Below, piece after piece: positions 28,259-39,700 of a stretch of DNA of 64,000 nt (position 1 is the first letter of the stretch; each line of letters begins with the position of its first letter). Source of the stretch: Leishmania infantum JPCM5 (Eukaryota; Euglenozoa; Kinetoplastea; Trypanosomatida; Trypanosomatidae); assembly GCF_000002875.2 (NCBI RefSeq), contig NC_009413.2, positions 1,121,823 through 1,185,822 of the forward strand, read 5' to 3'. The translations under genes were made by a program, and so were the position numbers. The notes beneath the pieces are model-generated. The model was not told where the DNA came from, made no database searches, and saw nothing but the letters and a program-made list of their open reading frames with translations.

Positions 28259-31120
28259 ATGGTGGCCGAGGTGGACGTGAGCGGTATTACCGTGTCTTTC
28301 CCCTTCGAACCGTATCCAGCACAGGTGGAGTTCATGCGCAGCGTCGTGAAGTGCCTCCAGCACGGCTTCAACGGGTTGTTGGAGTCCCCCACCGGTACTG
28401 GCAAGACGCTCTGCTTGCTGTGTAGCACGCTTGGCTGGCTTGCGGCAACCTCGCAAGGTGCAGTCCTTCGGCACACTAGCGACCAAGATCAGAAAGGTCG
28501 CGGTAAGTACAACCACAAGGTGGTGTACTGCAGCCGAACGCACGCTCAGCTGACGCAGGTGGTGCGTGAGCTGAAGCGCACGTCGTATGCACAGTGCTTC
28601 ACCATGGCCGTCCTGGGCTCTCGTGAGCACATGTGCTTGAACAAAGAGGTGACGCGGCTCCCGTCGTCGCAGGCGCAGCACGCCATGTGCAGTGCGCTTC
28701 GGTCGGAGCGCAACTGCCGCTTCTTCCGCGGTTTGCTGTCTGCGGCCGCTGGCGCCAGCCTTTTGTCCCCTGAATGCGCGGTGCACGACATGGAGGACTT
28801 GATGCGAGAGGGAAGCCGAAGCGGGTTCTGCCCATACTTCCACGAGCGTGACGCGGCGAAGGACGCGGACGTTGTACTCATGCCGTACAACTACGTCCTT
28901 GACCCGTCCCTGCACAAGCAGCTGCCCTTTGAGCTGGCGGACTGTATTCTCATTGTGGACGAGGCGCACAACCTGCCCTCCGTGCTCAGCAGCTCGGGTT
29001 GTCAGACGTTGTCGCCGCTAGACGTGACCACCGCCATCCACGACTGCTCACGGGCCATCGCAATGCATCGCCTCACCACAAAGGGGGCAGAGCTGGACGA
29101 GGACGTGGCGGCGGAAGACGAGCAGGAGCTGGCGTCGCTGAAGATTCTGCTGAGCAGGCTAGAGATGTGCGTGTACGCGGAGCCTATGACAGAGGCGACG
29201 GCGGCGCCCACGCCGACGCAGTGCGATGTGGTGCGGGATGGTTCGTACATGTTCGTTTTCTTGGAGAAGGCCTTTATCACTCGCGAGGTCTTTGGGGCGC
29301 AGTCGGACGGCGTCACCTCGGCGTCGGGGCTAGCAGGGACGATGGGGAAGTGCGTGACGCTTCTGGCGGATAGCGAGCGACCCGCAACGAGCATGGCGCG
29401 AGTGCAGGAGTTTCTCACGCGTGTCTTCGCCTTTGATATGGCCCATCTCGACTCCACCAGGTTTGTGCTGCAGCAGCATCTCGTCGCTGCCAAGGCCGCC
29501 CGCACACTCGGCTTCTGGGAGCTGGATAACACGCGCTTGATGCGGCAGGTCGTGTTGCCGCTGCATTCGGTTCTGCTCACGAGCGGCACGCTGTCTCCGC
29601 TTGACCAGTTCGCGGCGGAGCTGGGCATGGAGTTTCAGGTGCGCCTGAAGGGAAATCACGTGATCCAGCCAGATCAAGTGCTCGGCGGGGTCCTCTGCCG
29701 CGGGCCGAGCGGCGAGAAGCTGAATGGCGGCTTTTCGTTCCGCAGCAGCGTGGACTACCGCGTAGGTCTCGGCATGAGTCTCGCCAACATCGCTCGCAAC
29801 ACACCTGGCGGCACTCTTGTCTTCTTCCCCAGTTATGCCTCTATGAACTCTGTGGTCGAGCTGTGGCAGGCGGGGAGCGGGCGTGCAGGGGACACCAAAA
29901 CAGTGTGGGGCATGCTGTCGGAGCTAAAGCCGATCTTCGTGGAGCCGAGCAACTCCAACGACTTGCCAACCATCGTACAGAGCTTCCAAAAAGAAGTGGA
30001 CACGTCACCCCTCCGCGGCGCGATTCTGCTGGCGGTGTGCCGTGGCAAGATCAGCGAGGGCATCGACTTTGCCGACAACCACGGCCGCTGCGTGCTCGTC
30101 GCGGGCATCCCGTACGCCAACCACACCGACCTCTTCGTTCGCCTTAAGCGCGACTACATCACATCCGTGGCGCCGCAGCGGCCCCTGGTGCATGGAAAAC
30201 TATTCACGGGCGACGACTGGTACCGGAATGAGGCGATGCGGGCCGTCAACCAGTGCGTCGGCCGCGTGATTCGGCACAAGGACGACTACGGCGTTGTCCT
30301 GCTCGCTGATGAGCGCTTCGAGGGACTGCTGGGTAGCGTGTCGGAGTGGGTGCAGCGGCGCACGCGTGTCTTTTCCGACTTCCGCGGCGCCTACGCTGCC
30401 GTTGCGCAGTTTTTTGGCGGCCGGCGCCATCGCGCGACTGAGACGGCTGCCATTCCATATGTGTTGATCGAGAACGGTGCAAACGCCGCAGCCGAGCTGC
30501 CGTCCACTGCGACGCTCGCGAGGCTGTACGCAGATGCGCAGGCGCGTCAGCGCGAAGAGCATGTGCAAGAGACACGCCGACGTCGCTTCGAGGAAGTGCG
30601 CGAGGCCAAGGCCAGCGCGTGCAACAATGCCGTCGCGTCCGCGACGTCGCCGTTTGCACCTGCGTCGTTTGCCGGGTGTTCAACGACGGGCCGCGCTGGT
30701 GGGACCCCTGCGATCCCGCAGCGAACCTCTGCGGAGACACCGGAGGCGACAGTGGTGTCATCGGAGCGAGAGACGGCGGGCATGCGCGATACCGGGCAGA
30801 TGGGGCAGCCGGACGGGCCTCCAAAGCTCGGGCCTACGTCAAAGGAGTTCTGCGAGTTTCTCAAGGCACGCGTGCCAGTAGAGGCGTATCATCGCTTCAA
30901 GATGGTGTTGGCCCAGCTGGCGACCCTCCGCCCGCTTCTGCGAACATCGCCGACGGCAGCCGCGGATGGACTCGCAAGGCTTCTCGTGCCGTTGCGGTCC
31001 GTCTTTGGCGCCACAGACGTTGAGTACCATCACAGTCTCTTTGCTGAGTTCGGCCGCCACATACCTGAGGAATTTCGGCCACTCTACGCGGACCTCCTCA
31101 AATCCAACGGGCTGATGTGA
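28259..31120 (+). CDS. RTEL1: RTEL1-type Fe-S DEAH helicase
   Basis: 953 aa from the ATG at 28259; the maximal frame uses a GTG 28 codons upstream inside the pyrimidine tract. The N-terminus (VSGITVSFPFEPYPAQVEFM) and Walker A (LESPTGTGKTLCLLC, about residue 40) are characteristic of RTEL1 within the XPD/FANCJ superfamily 2 group. Four cysteines that can ligate a 4Fe-4S cluster are present between motifs Ia and II (REHMC, ERNC, SPEC and SGFC). The DEAH box is IVDEAHN (about 232). Helicase motifs continue with LTSGTLSP, RGKISEGIDFADN and NQCVGRVIRHKDDYG. The C-terminus has a harmonin-like helical segment (AYHRFKMVLAQL to EFRPLYADLL), as in metazoan RTEL1. It likely unwinds D-loops and G-quadruplexes in the nucleus and protects telomeres. 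Confidence 0.88.
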   Translation: MVAEVDVSGITVSFPFEPYPAQVEFMRSVVKCLQHGFNGLLESPTGTGKTLCLLCSTLGWLAATSQGAVLRHTSDQDQKGRGKYNHKVVYCSRTHAQLTQVVRELKRTSYAQCFTMAVLGSREHMCLNKEVTRLPSSQAQHAMCSALRSERNCRFFRGLLSAAAGASLLSPECAVHDMEDLMREGSRSGFCPYFHERDAAKDADVVLMPYNYVLDPSLHKQLPFELADCILIVDEAHNLPSVLSSSGCQTLSPLDVTTAIHDCSRAIAMHRLTTKGAELDEDVAAEDEQELASLKILLSRLEMCVYAEPMTEATAAPTPTQCDVVRDGSYMFVFLEKAFITREVFGAQSDGVTSASGLAGTMGKCVTLLADSERPATSMARVQEFLTRVFAFDMAHLDSTRFVLQQHLVAAKAARTLGFWELDNTRLMRQVVLPLHSVLLTSGTLSPLDQFAAELGMEFQVRLKGNHVIQPDQVLGGVLCRGPSGEKLNGGFSFRSSVDYRVGLGMSLANIARNTPGGTLVFFPSYASMNSVVELWQAGSGRAGDTKTVWGMLSELKPIFVEPSNSNDLPTIVQSFQKEVDTSPLRGAILLAVCRGKISEGIDFADNHGRCVLVAGIPYANHTDLFVRLKRDYITSVAPQRPLVHGKLFTGDDWYRNEAMRAVNQCVGRVIRHKDDYGVVLLADERFEGLLGSVSEWVQRRTRVFSDFRGAYAAVAQFFGGRRHRATETAAIPYVLIENGANAAAELPSTATLARLYADAQARQREEHVQETRRRRFEEVREAKASACNNAVASATSPFAPASFAGCSTTGRAGGTPAIPQRTSAETPEATVVSSERETAGMRDTGQMGQPDGPPKLGPTSKEFCEFLKARVPVEAYHRFKMVLAQLATLRPLLRTSPTAAADGLARLLVPLRSVFGATDVEYHHSLFAEFGRHIPEEFRPLYADLLKSNGLM

Positions 31121-32319
31121 GTACACACCAGGAGGGGGAGGGGTGAGGCGTGTTAACCTGCCGCCTTCTTCTCGACTTAGTGCTTCTGAGAGGGCGCATG
31201 CGTGGCTTTTTTTTTCTGTTGTTGTTTTGTCCGAATGCAATGCGTGTGCTGCAAACGGGCTGCGCGCCGCTTCCACCGCCCTGCCGTCGTCTCTCTGCCG
31301 CCTCCGACCTCGTGCATGCACTTGCCCACACACAGTTTCCTTTCCACCCAATGAAAGATGGCGTCAACTTGCTTGCCGCCCCACCCTCCTTCCCGCAGAG
31401 CGACGCGAAGCGCCTCTAATACCATGAGCCGTTATCCTTTGGTGGCGTTTTTCGACATCTACTTCAAGTCGCAGGCTGCCCACAGTTGCTCTCTCTCTCT
31501 CGATATCTCGCGCGAACGCTTTCTCTGCTCTCCCTCGCTCACTGGATCGCCTCCTCATCGTCGCCCTTCTCGCCTTCCTTTCGCGCACCGTCTTCACACC
31601 CTCATTTTTGCTCCTCATTTGGGCGGCTTACTGCCGCACAGTCCACCCATTCTACCGTCGTCGCGCGGTTTCTTCTTGCTCAGCGCCGCACAGAAGTTGG
31701 CCGCGCAGAGCCACGAGAGAGGGAGAGGCAGCGCGCAGTTGCAAAGCGCTGCGCCACTTGCGAGGGTGCCTCATCGCGCCACTCCGTCTCCCCCTCATTT
31801 CCTCACCGCACATCCCTTCGTCGCACACAGCCGACGGCCAACAACTCGCATCACGTTGGATGCAAAGGCTGCTGCTCCATCATTCGGGTGATGCTTCGGT
31901 AGCGACTCACTTGCTCCGGCATTTCCAGTGTCTGATGCGTTTTTCTTTTTCCCTCTGCTCTTCTTGTCTTCCTCGTCTCACTTTCCACTCGTGCTCTCTC
32001 TGTGCTTGTAAGTTGCACCAACGTGTGCGTGTGAGCGCGCCTCCTGCCCATTGGCCCGTGGCCGTTGTGAAAAACGCTCGTTTCCGGTGTTCTGTGTTCC
32101 CCCTCTTCGTCCTATTCGAGGTTTTGCTATCTTTTTTTTTCCTTTGGCCGGTGTAGCCGAGGCGCTTTCCTCTCGCCTTCCTCCCTTCCCCCCCCCCGCG
32201 ATCGTCCCTCCTGCTTTGTGTGGGATTCTCTCGCTGCATCTATGCCGTTTCGCGTACGCTCCATATTGCCTCCCACCAACGAACAGCTTCATAAACATCC
32301 TCTCTGATAGTTCCTCCCA
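31121..32319 (+). other. Intergenic region before NEK kinase
   Basis: No gene seen. It is very pyrimidine-rich from about 31490 to 32200 with several possible acceptors; the last AG before the ATG is at 32309-32310. Confidence 0.65.
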
Positions 32320-33888
32320 ATGTCAGGGGAGGCTGCAGCGGCGGAGCAGCGCATGCGAGACTATGAGGTCTTCGAGCATCTCGGCTCCGGGGCAACAAGC
32401 GACGTGTACCGTGTGGTGAACAAGACGAACAATCGCACCTATGTCCTGAAAAAAATGTCACTCGCGAACATGAGCGACGAGGAGCAGCTGCGGGCCAAGC
32501 AGGAGATTATCGTGATGGACAACGTAGACCACCCGAACATCGTCAAGTTTCGGGAGAGCTTCATGGACCCGGCCGACAACTCCGTCGACATCATTATGGA
32601 GTACTGCGAGTTCGGCACCCTCGAGGATCTCATTGAACGACAGCGCTACGAGGGTCGCCCCTTTCCAACCGATGTGTTGCTGGAGTGGATGGCGGAGCTG
32701 CTATGCGGACTCTCCCACATCCACTCTAACCGAATCCTTCACCGCGACCTCAAGACGAGCAACATTTTTGTAACGTCCAAGAATCATTTGAAGCTTGGTG
32801 ACTTTGGCGTCTGCACGATCCTGTCGAACCCAAACGCCAAGGCGGAGAGCATGATCGGTACCCCTCTCTACTTCGCCCCGGAGGTGTGCAACAGCGACCC
32901 CCACGATGAGAGGAGCGACGTGTGGAGTCTCGGCGTCGTCTTTTACGAGATGTGCACCCTGCGCCGTCCTTTTGAAGCAGGCAACCTATTCACACTCATC
33001 CAGCTCATCCTCGAGTCTGACATCGAGCCATTCGGCAACGGCGTGGATGGCTCGCTGGAGGGGCTTGTGCGGCAGATGCTGGACAGGGACCCGAGTCGGC
33101 GCCCAACAGCGCAGGAGCTCATTGATGTGCATCTGGAAGTCCCTGTGAGCCACCCATCGCACCCGTCGCAGAAGCCGTCCAGAGGCCGTCTCCTTCAACA
33201 GTTCAGCGGCCCAGAGCTGCAATACACAAAAAAGTGGCCACCCCCTGAGGGGTCCGTGACCGTCCCCCCGAAGAGTGGCAAGGCACGCGCGACAGACGAA
33301 TGGATTCACACTGGCAGTGCGCTGGACGTTTTTGTGGAGCTGCAGCGCACTTTGCACCGTATCCCGACCGCTGCCAAAGCCAAGGACGGCGCTGCCTTCA
33401 CTCCATCGCCACAATCTGCGCCTGGCGCCACACTCAAAGTATCCTCTGCAGTTGCAAAGCCGAAGCCGGAGAAGTCAGCCAAGAAATCGACGGGCGCTAA
33501 GGGTACTGCGGGCACTACCACCGCTTCTAGCTCGCTCCCTCGAACAAAGGCCATAGAGCACGCCGGCGCGCAGAAGGAGGATGCTGTCTTAGGTACTTCA
33601 CTGCTCAGCTTTACAATGCGGGAGCTGCAGCTCGACGTGCAGCGACGCCGCACATCCATGTTTGGGGAGAAGAAGTCGCTAAACAGCGACGACATACCCC
33701 TCGTGATCGAGGTGCAGGGGGAATCGTTCTCGGAGGCGACAGCAGCAAAAGCCACTGTTTCGTTTCTTGCTGACATCGCTGCTGTCATTGATCGACACAC
33801 GGCGAACGGGGGACAGATTGCCTTGGAGGCTTTAGACGGGGCTGCTTGCCTCCTTTCCGAATACAAGCACCTCAAGTACGCGCGATGA
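32320..33888 (+). CDS. NEK-family serine/threonine kinase
   Basis: 522 aa, ATG at 32320. The N-terminal kinase domain spans about residues 14-272 with an intact set: glycine loop LGSGATSDVYRV, Lys in YVLKKM, catalytic HRDLKTSNIF (about 141), DFGVC (about 161), and an activation loop GTPLYFAPE. HRDLKTSNIF, GTPLYFAPE and the order of subdomain XI (DRDPSRRPTAQELI) are typical of NIMA-related kinases. The remaining 250 residues are Pro/Lys/Ala-rich and then form a short helical region (LLSFTMRELQLDVQRRR) with no named domain. NEKs in trypanosomatids act on basal bodies, flagellum length and the cell cycle. The specific orthologue is not assigned. Confidence 0.88.
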   Translation: MSGEAAAAEQRMRDYEVFEHLGSGATSDVYRVVNKTNNRTYVLKKMSLANMSDEEQLRAKQEIIVMDNVDHPNIVKFRESFMDPADNSVDIIMEYCEFGTLEDLIERQRYEGRPFPTDVLLEWMAELLCGLSHIHSNRILHRDLKTSNIFVTSKNHLKLGDFGVCTILSNPNAKAESMIGTPLYFAPEVCNSDPHDERSDVWSLGVVFYEMCTLRRPFEAGNLFTLIQLILESDIEPFGNGVDGSLEGLVRQMLDRDPSRRPTAQELIDVHLEVPVSHPSHPSQKPSRGRLLQQFSGPELQYTKKWPPPEGSVTVPPKSGKARATDEWIHTGSALDVFVELQRTLHRIPTAAKAKDGAAFTPSPQSAPGATLKVSSAVAKPKPEKSAKKSTGAKGTAGTTTASSSLPRTKAIEHAGAQKEDAVLGTSLLSFTMRELQLDVQRRRTSMFGEKKSLNSDDIPLVIEVQGESFSEATAAKATVSFLADIAAVIDRHTANGGQIALEALDGAACLLSEYKHLKYAR

Positions 33889-36798
33889 AGGCCGGCGTGC
33901 CGACAGCGGAGTCTCCTCGTCGCGCCACTTCAGGCCCCATCGTTCTACCTTACTGAGCGGGAGGGGGCCTACAGATGTCGCAGTGCCACCAACGGCGGAT
34001 GCATAGCGGTGTCTCATTACTGTCCCGCGCCCTTCTCTTTGTCCTGCTTCTCTTTCAATCTTGTCAGGGCCCGCCCCGCCCCGGCCACGGTTTTGACACA
34101 TCTTCGTTCTAAGAGACACACCTGCACCGTGTCTTCCGTACGCGACTGCCATTCGGCGCCCATCCTCTTCTTTTCTTCCTCCCGCTTACCGCCCTGTTCT
34201 GGCTTGTGGCACTTTGTTGTTGTTCTCTCTGGCGGGACGTTGTGAAATTTCTTTCTTGCTGTGCCAGCTGAGGCGGCCGCAGCTGGCGATGACGTGGGCG
34301 TGTGCGCGAGGATGGAGCGAGTGAGAGGTCTGTGTGTGTGCGTGTTAATGTAGAGGCAGCCGTGTATCCTTTTCTACGCCTCCCTGCTTTTTCTTCTTGT
34401 CGGTCTCGCTTTCTGCCATGCGCATGTCACGGAGCAGAAACGTCGCGAAGTCAAGCGTTGTAAGGTAGGCTGCGAGGTGGGTGAACGGCTTGTCGGTCTT
34501 CGTAGTTACGAAGTGTTGAGATGATGAGCAATTTTACGGGTCTCGGTTGCTTGACAATAGCCCCCTGGAGTCTCCTCGATCTCCTCCCCTCTGCGCTCTC
34601 TCGCTGGGGTGTTTTGGCGTGTACTGATGTCTCGTGCGCGCCTCGCGCTCTTTGCTATCCTCCCTTCTCTGCGTGTTCCTCTCTCTATCCTCCCTTCTCT
34701 TGAACGCGCATAGCCGCCCCCCCCTCCCCCACTCCCCTAATAATATGGAGGTGAGGCACATCGAAGTGGCGTACCCTGAAGACGTGGTGGTGGTGGGGGG
34801 CCACTCCTGAGGACTCGTCTGGAGACGGCCTGCTCGAGGAGCGTTTCCTGAGGGACGACACCATCGCCAACAAGGCGAGGCCGCACGGAACCGCCAGCAG
34901 AACGGCACGCTACCGGTGGGGGTAGTGTACCTCTCGCGCCGCAGTTTGGAGGGGGCTGTGATCTACATGCAGGCAAGACCTCCCACCTGGAATTCGACAC
35001 ACTCTCTCGTCGCTGCCTCCCGCACCATGCGACGCTTCGCTGCGATGCAGTACGCCGTGCTCGGGGGCGCGAACGGGCTCGTGCTCTCCACCAGTAGGCC
35101 AGCAGGTCGTGGGTGCGCCGTACCTTCCACAAGCTCTGCGGTCGCATCGGATCGCGGGAATCTTGGAGAAGGCGCCGGACAGCATGCCCGCTGTCTTGAC
35201 CGCGTGCGATTGTGCGCCCTCAGCCAGCGTACCGTAGGCGCCACGTTGCAAGCTCCGCGCGGTGGGGCCGGGCTTATCAGTCTCTCGCAGCGCATGCGCG
35301 CGACAGCAGTAATACAGCGAGGATCGCGGCCTGCACATGACTCTCCGCTGCTTCGCACATCACCTGCCTGTACGGATAGCGCATAAACCGGCAGTGGCCG
35401 CTCGCCTCCAGCCTTGCCAACACGGATCATCAGCTTCACGATAGAACACCCTCCCCCTCCCCCAGTTGGGGCAAAGGTCGCCTTGGTGACGGACCATCAC
35501 CACCCCTCCGCATCCTGCATGCGCAGAAAGCAGCTGAATGGGTTTGAGCAGCAGTAGGTGTGGGCCCGGCGCTGAACACGCTGGGCGCGTACACGCGCCG
35601 TTTGGTTTTACGAGCGGTGCATCGACGTTGTGGTCCTCTACACCGCCCCGGCTCACTGAATCCTGCTGACACGCAACTCGCGTAACTTTGAGGAGTGCAA
35701 CTCCGCGCCGGGTTCGTCTCTCGCCCGCTCGCATGTGAAGGACGTGGCGTTGCCACTTGCGAGCGGCACCCTTACCCCGCTGTGCGAGGGCCGGAGAAAG
35801 GCCACAAAACGGCTGTCGGAGGAGCGAAATCCGTGAGAGGGCTACTGCAGGGCGATCCGTGCTTTGCCACAGCGAATCCTCTCACGAAAGGCGACTGCGG
35901 CCTCAGGGAGCACCGACGAAGCATACACCATGACCGCCGACGAAAAGCCCCGGGCGCGAGCCCCTCCCTTGCATGCTGAGCCGTGCGGGTGACCGAGTCC
36001 TCTCTTCATTCCCGTGCTCTCTTTGTCTTGTTCAAGGTTCGCTAAGCGAAGATCGATGGCCGACGCTCGCGTAAGCGGGCCATCACACCACCAATTTGTT
36101 GGCCTACACTCATGCTGTTGTTTGTCACATCCGTTATGCACTTAAATCACAAAAACTCATCAGCCTTTTCCTCAGCGTCTGCGAGGGCAGAGAGCACCAC
36201 AAAAGTTCTTTTAGCAAAGGACTGAGGAGGAGGAAGGGGATAGGCGTGCGATTTGCGTCCCCACAGGAACTCTAAGCGAAGCGTAGACACGCAACGACGA
36301 CGCACAATCTCGCCCCTATCCCGTGCGCAGCTCTTCACCGCTATTCATCTTCCCTGCAGCGCTTAAGGTCTTCGCTGTGGTCGCCATCCTCCGCGTTTGC
36401 CGTGAACTTCCACTGAATCGGTTCTGTGTCTTATCGCATTTATCCGTACCTTTTTTTCTTGTGTGTGTGTGTGTGATCGCGTGACGAGTAACACCTCTGC
36501 GCCGCCCCTCCCCATGCGCACGTACCTCACGCCGTCTTCGGAAAGTAGCAGGGACAAGGGGGCAGAGCCTTACACAGGAAGCTGCGAAAACAGCGGCGTC
36601 GCCTAGCCCCTCTCCCCTTCCGCCATTCGCTGCATAACGGTGTACCCGCGTATGCAGCAGCGCGCTTACTAGCACATCGAGACGCGCTGTTATTCTGTTG
36701 TGCGCACTCAAGCACACGCTTGTTTTTTGTGCACACCCCGCTTCTTGTGTGTGAGTGTGTGGTGTCTTTTGTGGCGACGAGCCGTGGCGGTGTGCGTC
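33889..36798 (+). other. Intergenic region with decayed gene
   Basis: A 2.9-kb gap with no intact gene. It contains a pseudogene-like tract at 34745-35980. Otherwise it holds 3'UTR-like sequence, a (GT)n run near 36461-36474 and GT-rich sequence before the FYVE-PDE ATG. Confidence 0.6.
34745..35980 (+). pseudogene. Probable decayed protein gene, family unknown
   Basis: The composition here is even and coding-like, unlike the pyrimidine-rich spacers around it. Reading starts at an ATG at 34745 (MEVRHIEVAYPEDVVVVGGHS), hits TGA at 34808, continues one frame over (DSSGDGLLEERFLRDD) to TAG at 34923, then in a third frame (VVYLSRRSLEGAVIYMQA) to 35386. From 35438 to 35836 one frame reads protein-like text (GAKVALVTDHHHP, VWFYERCIDVVVLYTAPAH, ILLTRNSRNFEECNS, SHVKDVALPLASGTLT) broken by three internal stops. 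A last segment in another frame reaches about 35980. The parts look like one gene eroded by frameshifts and nonsense mutations. I do not recognise the parent family. Confidence 0.45.
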
Positions 36799-39700
36799 AT
36801 GTCTCTCATGCCCGGGTACCCGGTGCCCCGCGCTCAGTGGGTGGAGTCTGCCGAGGGCTGTGCGGCGTGCAACAAGCGGTTCACCTTTTTTACGTCCAAA
36901 GAGAACTGCCCGTGCTGCGGACGACTCTTCTGCTCCTCGTGCCTCTCCGCGCAGTGCGCACTTTTTCCGACGGCGCCACCCAAGGCCGTCTGCCTTGATT
37001 GCTTTCGGAAAGCTCAAGACTGGCGTCTTTCCCAGCTCGAGAAGCAACAGCAGACCTCGACGCAAGCGGACGTGGGCGCCGCGACGGCCCCTCTGTCCCC
37101 CTCGATGGCGGTGCTAGAGTCGAAGCTGAGCGCACTGGAGGAGGAGTTCTACCGCGCAAAAGCAAACGCTCGTCATCTTCGCGAGGAGAACGACTCCCTC
37201 ATCGATCTCCTCGCTGCCAAAGACACCTGCATTGCAGAGCTGAGGGACAAGCTCATGAATGGTGTCTCGGCAGGCGCTGCTGCGCAGTCGGCAGAGAAGC
37301 TGCAGGCGGAGTTGCAGGAAGCAAAGGATGAGAAGGAGAGTATGGGGCGACGGCTCAATGAGGCTGAGCAGAGAGCAGCAGGTGCTGCTCAGTCTAGCGA
37401 GGCCATGAGAGCGCAGATGCAGGAGCACATGCAGGCGAAGGCGGAGTGGGAGTCGTTGGAGGCAAGGCTGAAATCCGAGGCGCGGAGGGCAGAGCACATG
37501 CTCGCGCAAAGCTTAGAGGAGATGAGCGAATTGCGGGCAGCAATGAAGTCTACGAATGCCCACAGTGAGGAGCAAATCAGGCAACTGACTGCCCAGCTGC
37601 AGTCGACGGTCGAGGCCAACGCACACCTTCAGAGAGACTACGACCGTAATGCAGAGGCTCTGCGCACAGCCGAGCAGACTCGAATCGCTTCGGACGCGCA
37701 CCATGACGAGGAGCTGCAGCGCCTCAGAGAGCACCTCGCCACTGCCACGGCTGCACTGGCACAAGCACAGGAGCGATACGAGCGTGAACAGAGGGACACC
37801 ATGAAAGCGTCTGACGACGCCGCAACTGCCATTGCGGCAGAGAAGCAGCGGGAGATCGATACTCTTAGCGAACAGCTCGCTTTATCTAGCGCGGCTGCGC
37901 AGCGCCTTCAAGGTGAACTTGACCGTGCAATAAAAGAGGCTACCCGATTGCGAGAAGAGGCGGCGCTCAAGGCGGAGGCCGCCAACACGTTGACATCAGA
38001 GCTTCGCACACAGCTGGAAGCTCAAGGGACGGCAGCTCAGCAGGAGATGCCGCGGCAACAGGAGGCGAGCGTTCGCCTACGCGCGGACCTGGCAGAGAAG
38101 GAGCATCTTGTGATGAAGCTGCGGCGTGCCTGTCGCCATGCAGGCACGACGGCACGGGCGCAGCTCGACGACCTTCGCGGTAAACTTGTGGAAACGAAAG
38201 TGGCGTACGAGGAAGGCCAGCGCTCGTGGCAGGCGTGGCTAGGAGAGCTGCGTGCGGCGCTGGAGGTGGTGGTGCAGCAGGGGGCGGTCGAGGTGGCAGC
38301 CACATCGGCGCCGTCCACCGGTGCGGGGATGAATGGCCGCGGAACGACCAAGTCGCGATGGGCACAGCCCACTATCATAGAGGAACTGCAGTACCCGAGT
38401 GTTGCCGACGTAGATGTGCGCGCCATCGAGCCTGTGCCTGGGCTTGAGCTGTGGGAGTTCGACACCGTTGCCGAGGCACAGCGAGGCGGCGAGGCGGACG
38501 TGCTCCTGCGTGTCGGCCACCAGATCGCGCTGGACTTGCACCTCTTCCCCGACCGCGCCTCGCTGCACCGGTGGGCGTGCCTGCTGGCAACGGTACAGGC
38601 GAACTACCGCGCCAACCAGTATCACAACAGAGTGCACGCGGCAGACGTGCTCCAGGGCGTTTACGCGCTGATATGCAGCTGCCCCGGCCTACTGGCGCAC
38701 ATGACGACCGTGGAGAAGCGCGCCGTCGTGTTTGCTGCCGCCGTGCACGACATCCGACACCCCGGCCGCTCAGAGATATTCCTCAAACACACATTCGACG
38801 CGACATATATGCACTACAACGGGCTGCAAGTGCTCGAGCAAATGCACACGGCGACCGCTTTTCACCTCCTGGCCACGCCGGAGCTGGACTTCACGCGCGG
38901 CAGCATGGACGACACGGAGGCCCTTGAGTTCCACGGCCTCGTCGCGGCGCTCATTGGCTGCACCTTCATGGGGCGCCACGCGTCTCTGATGGAGCAGTGG
39001 TCGCGCCCTCTACAGGACGGCAAGACATACGACGTGACTGTTACCGCGGATCGGCAGCAGGTGCTCTCGCTGCTCTTGCATGCTGCCGATATTGGGGCGC
39101 AGGCCCGTGGTCTGGCGGTGGCGCTGAAGTGGCTGGGTGTTGTGGAAGAGATGCGCGCGCAAGGCGACGAAGAGGCGGCGCGAGGGCTGCCGCTGAGCCC
39201 GGGGAGCAGCCGGAGCGCGAGCCTGGAGAGAGGCCAAATCTTCTTCATGGAGATGTTTGTAGTGCCGCTGTTCGACCTCGTGCACCAGATGTTTCCTTCT
39301 ATTGAGTCGCCCATGCGGAATCTGCGCACGGTGCACGCGCACTACTGCGCGGCGCTGCAGGAGACGCGTGCGTTCCCGCCGCCTGTGCAGTACAGGACGG
39401 CGACGCAGCCAGCGAGCAACACGGCGGAAACGTCCCGCGCGGAGGCCCTGGGTACCCGCGAGGCTGCAGTGAGGAAGCAGGAGAAGGCGGTGGAGCAATC
39501 GATAAATCGGCTGCGGGAGGCGACGGCCGCCGTGGCGGGCCGGGAGAAGCTGCTCAGAGAGAGGGAGGTCGCTCTGATGAGGGCGGAGACCGCTTTAAAG
39601 AGCCAGCGACTTGAGAAGCCGTCGCCCACCTCGTCCATCGGTGAGGAGGAGCTTCTGCGTGCCATCACTGCCATCATGGCGCGCGAGGCGGAGGTGCAGC

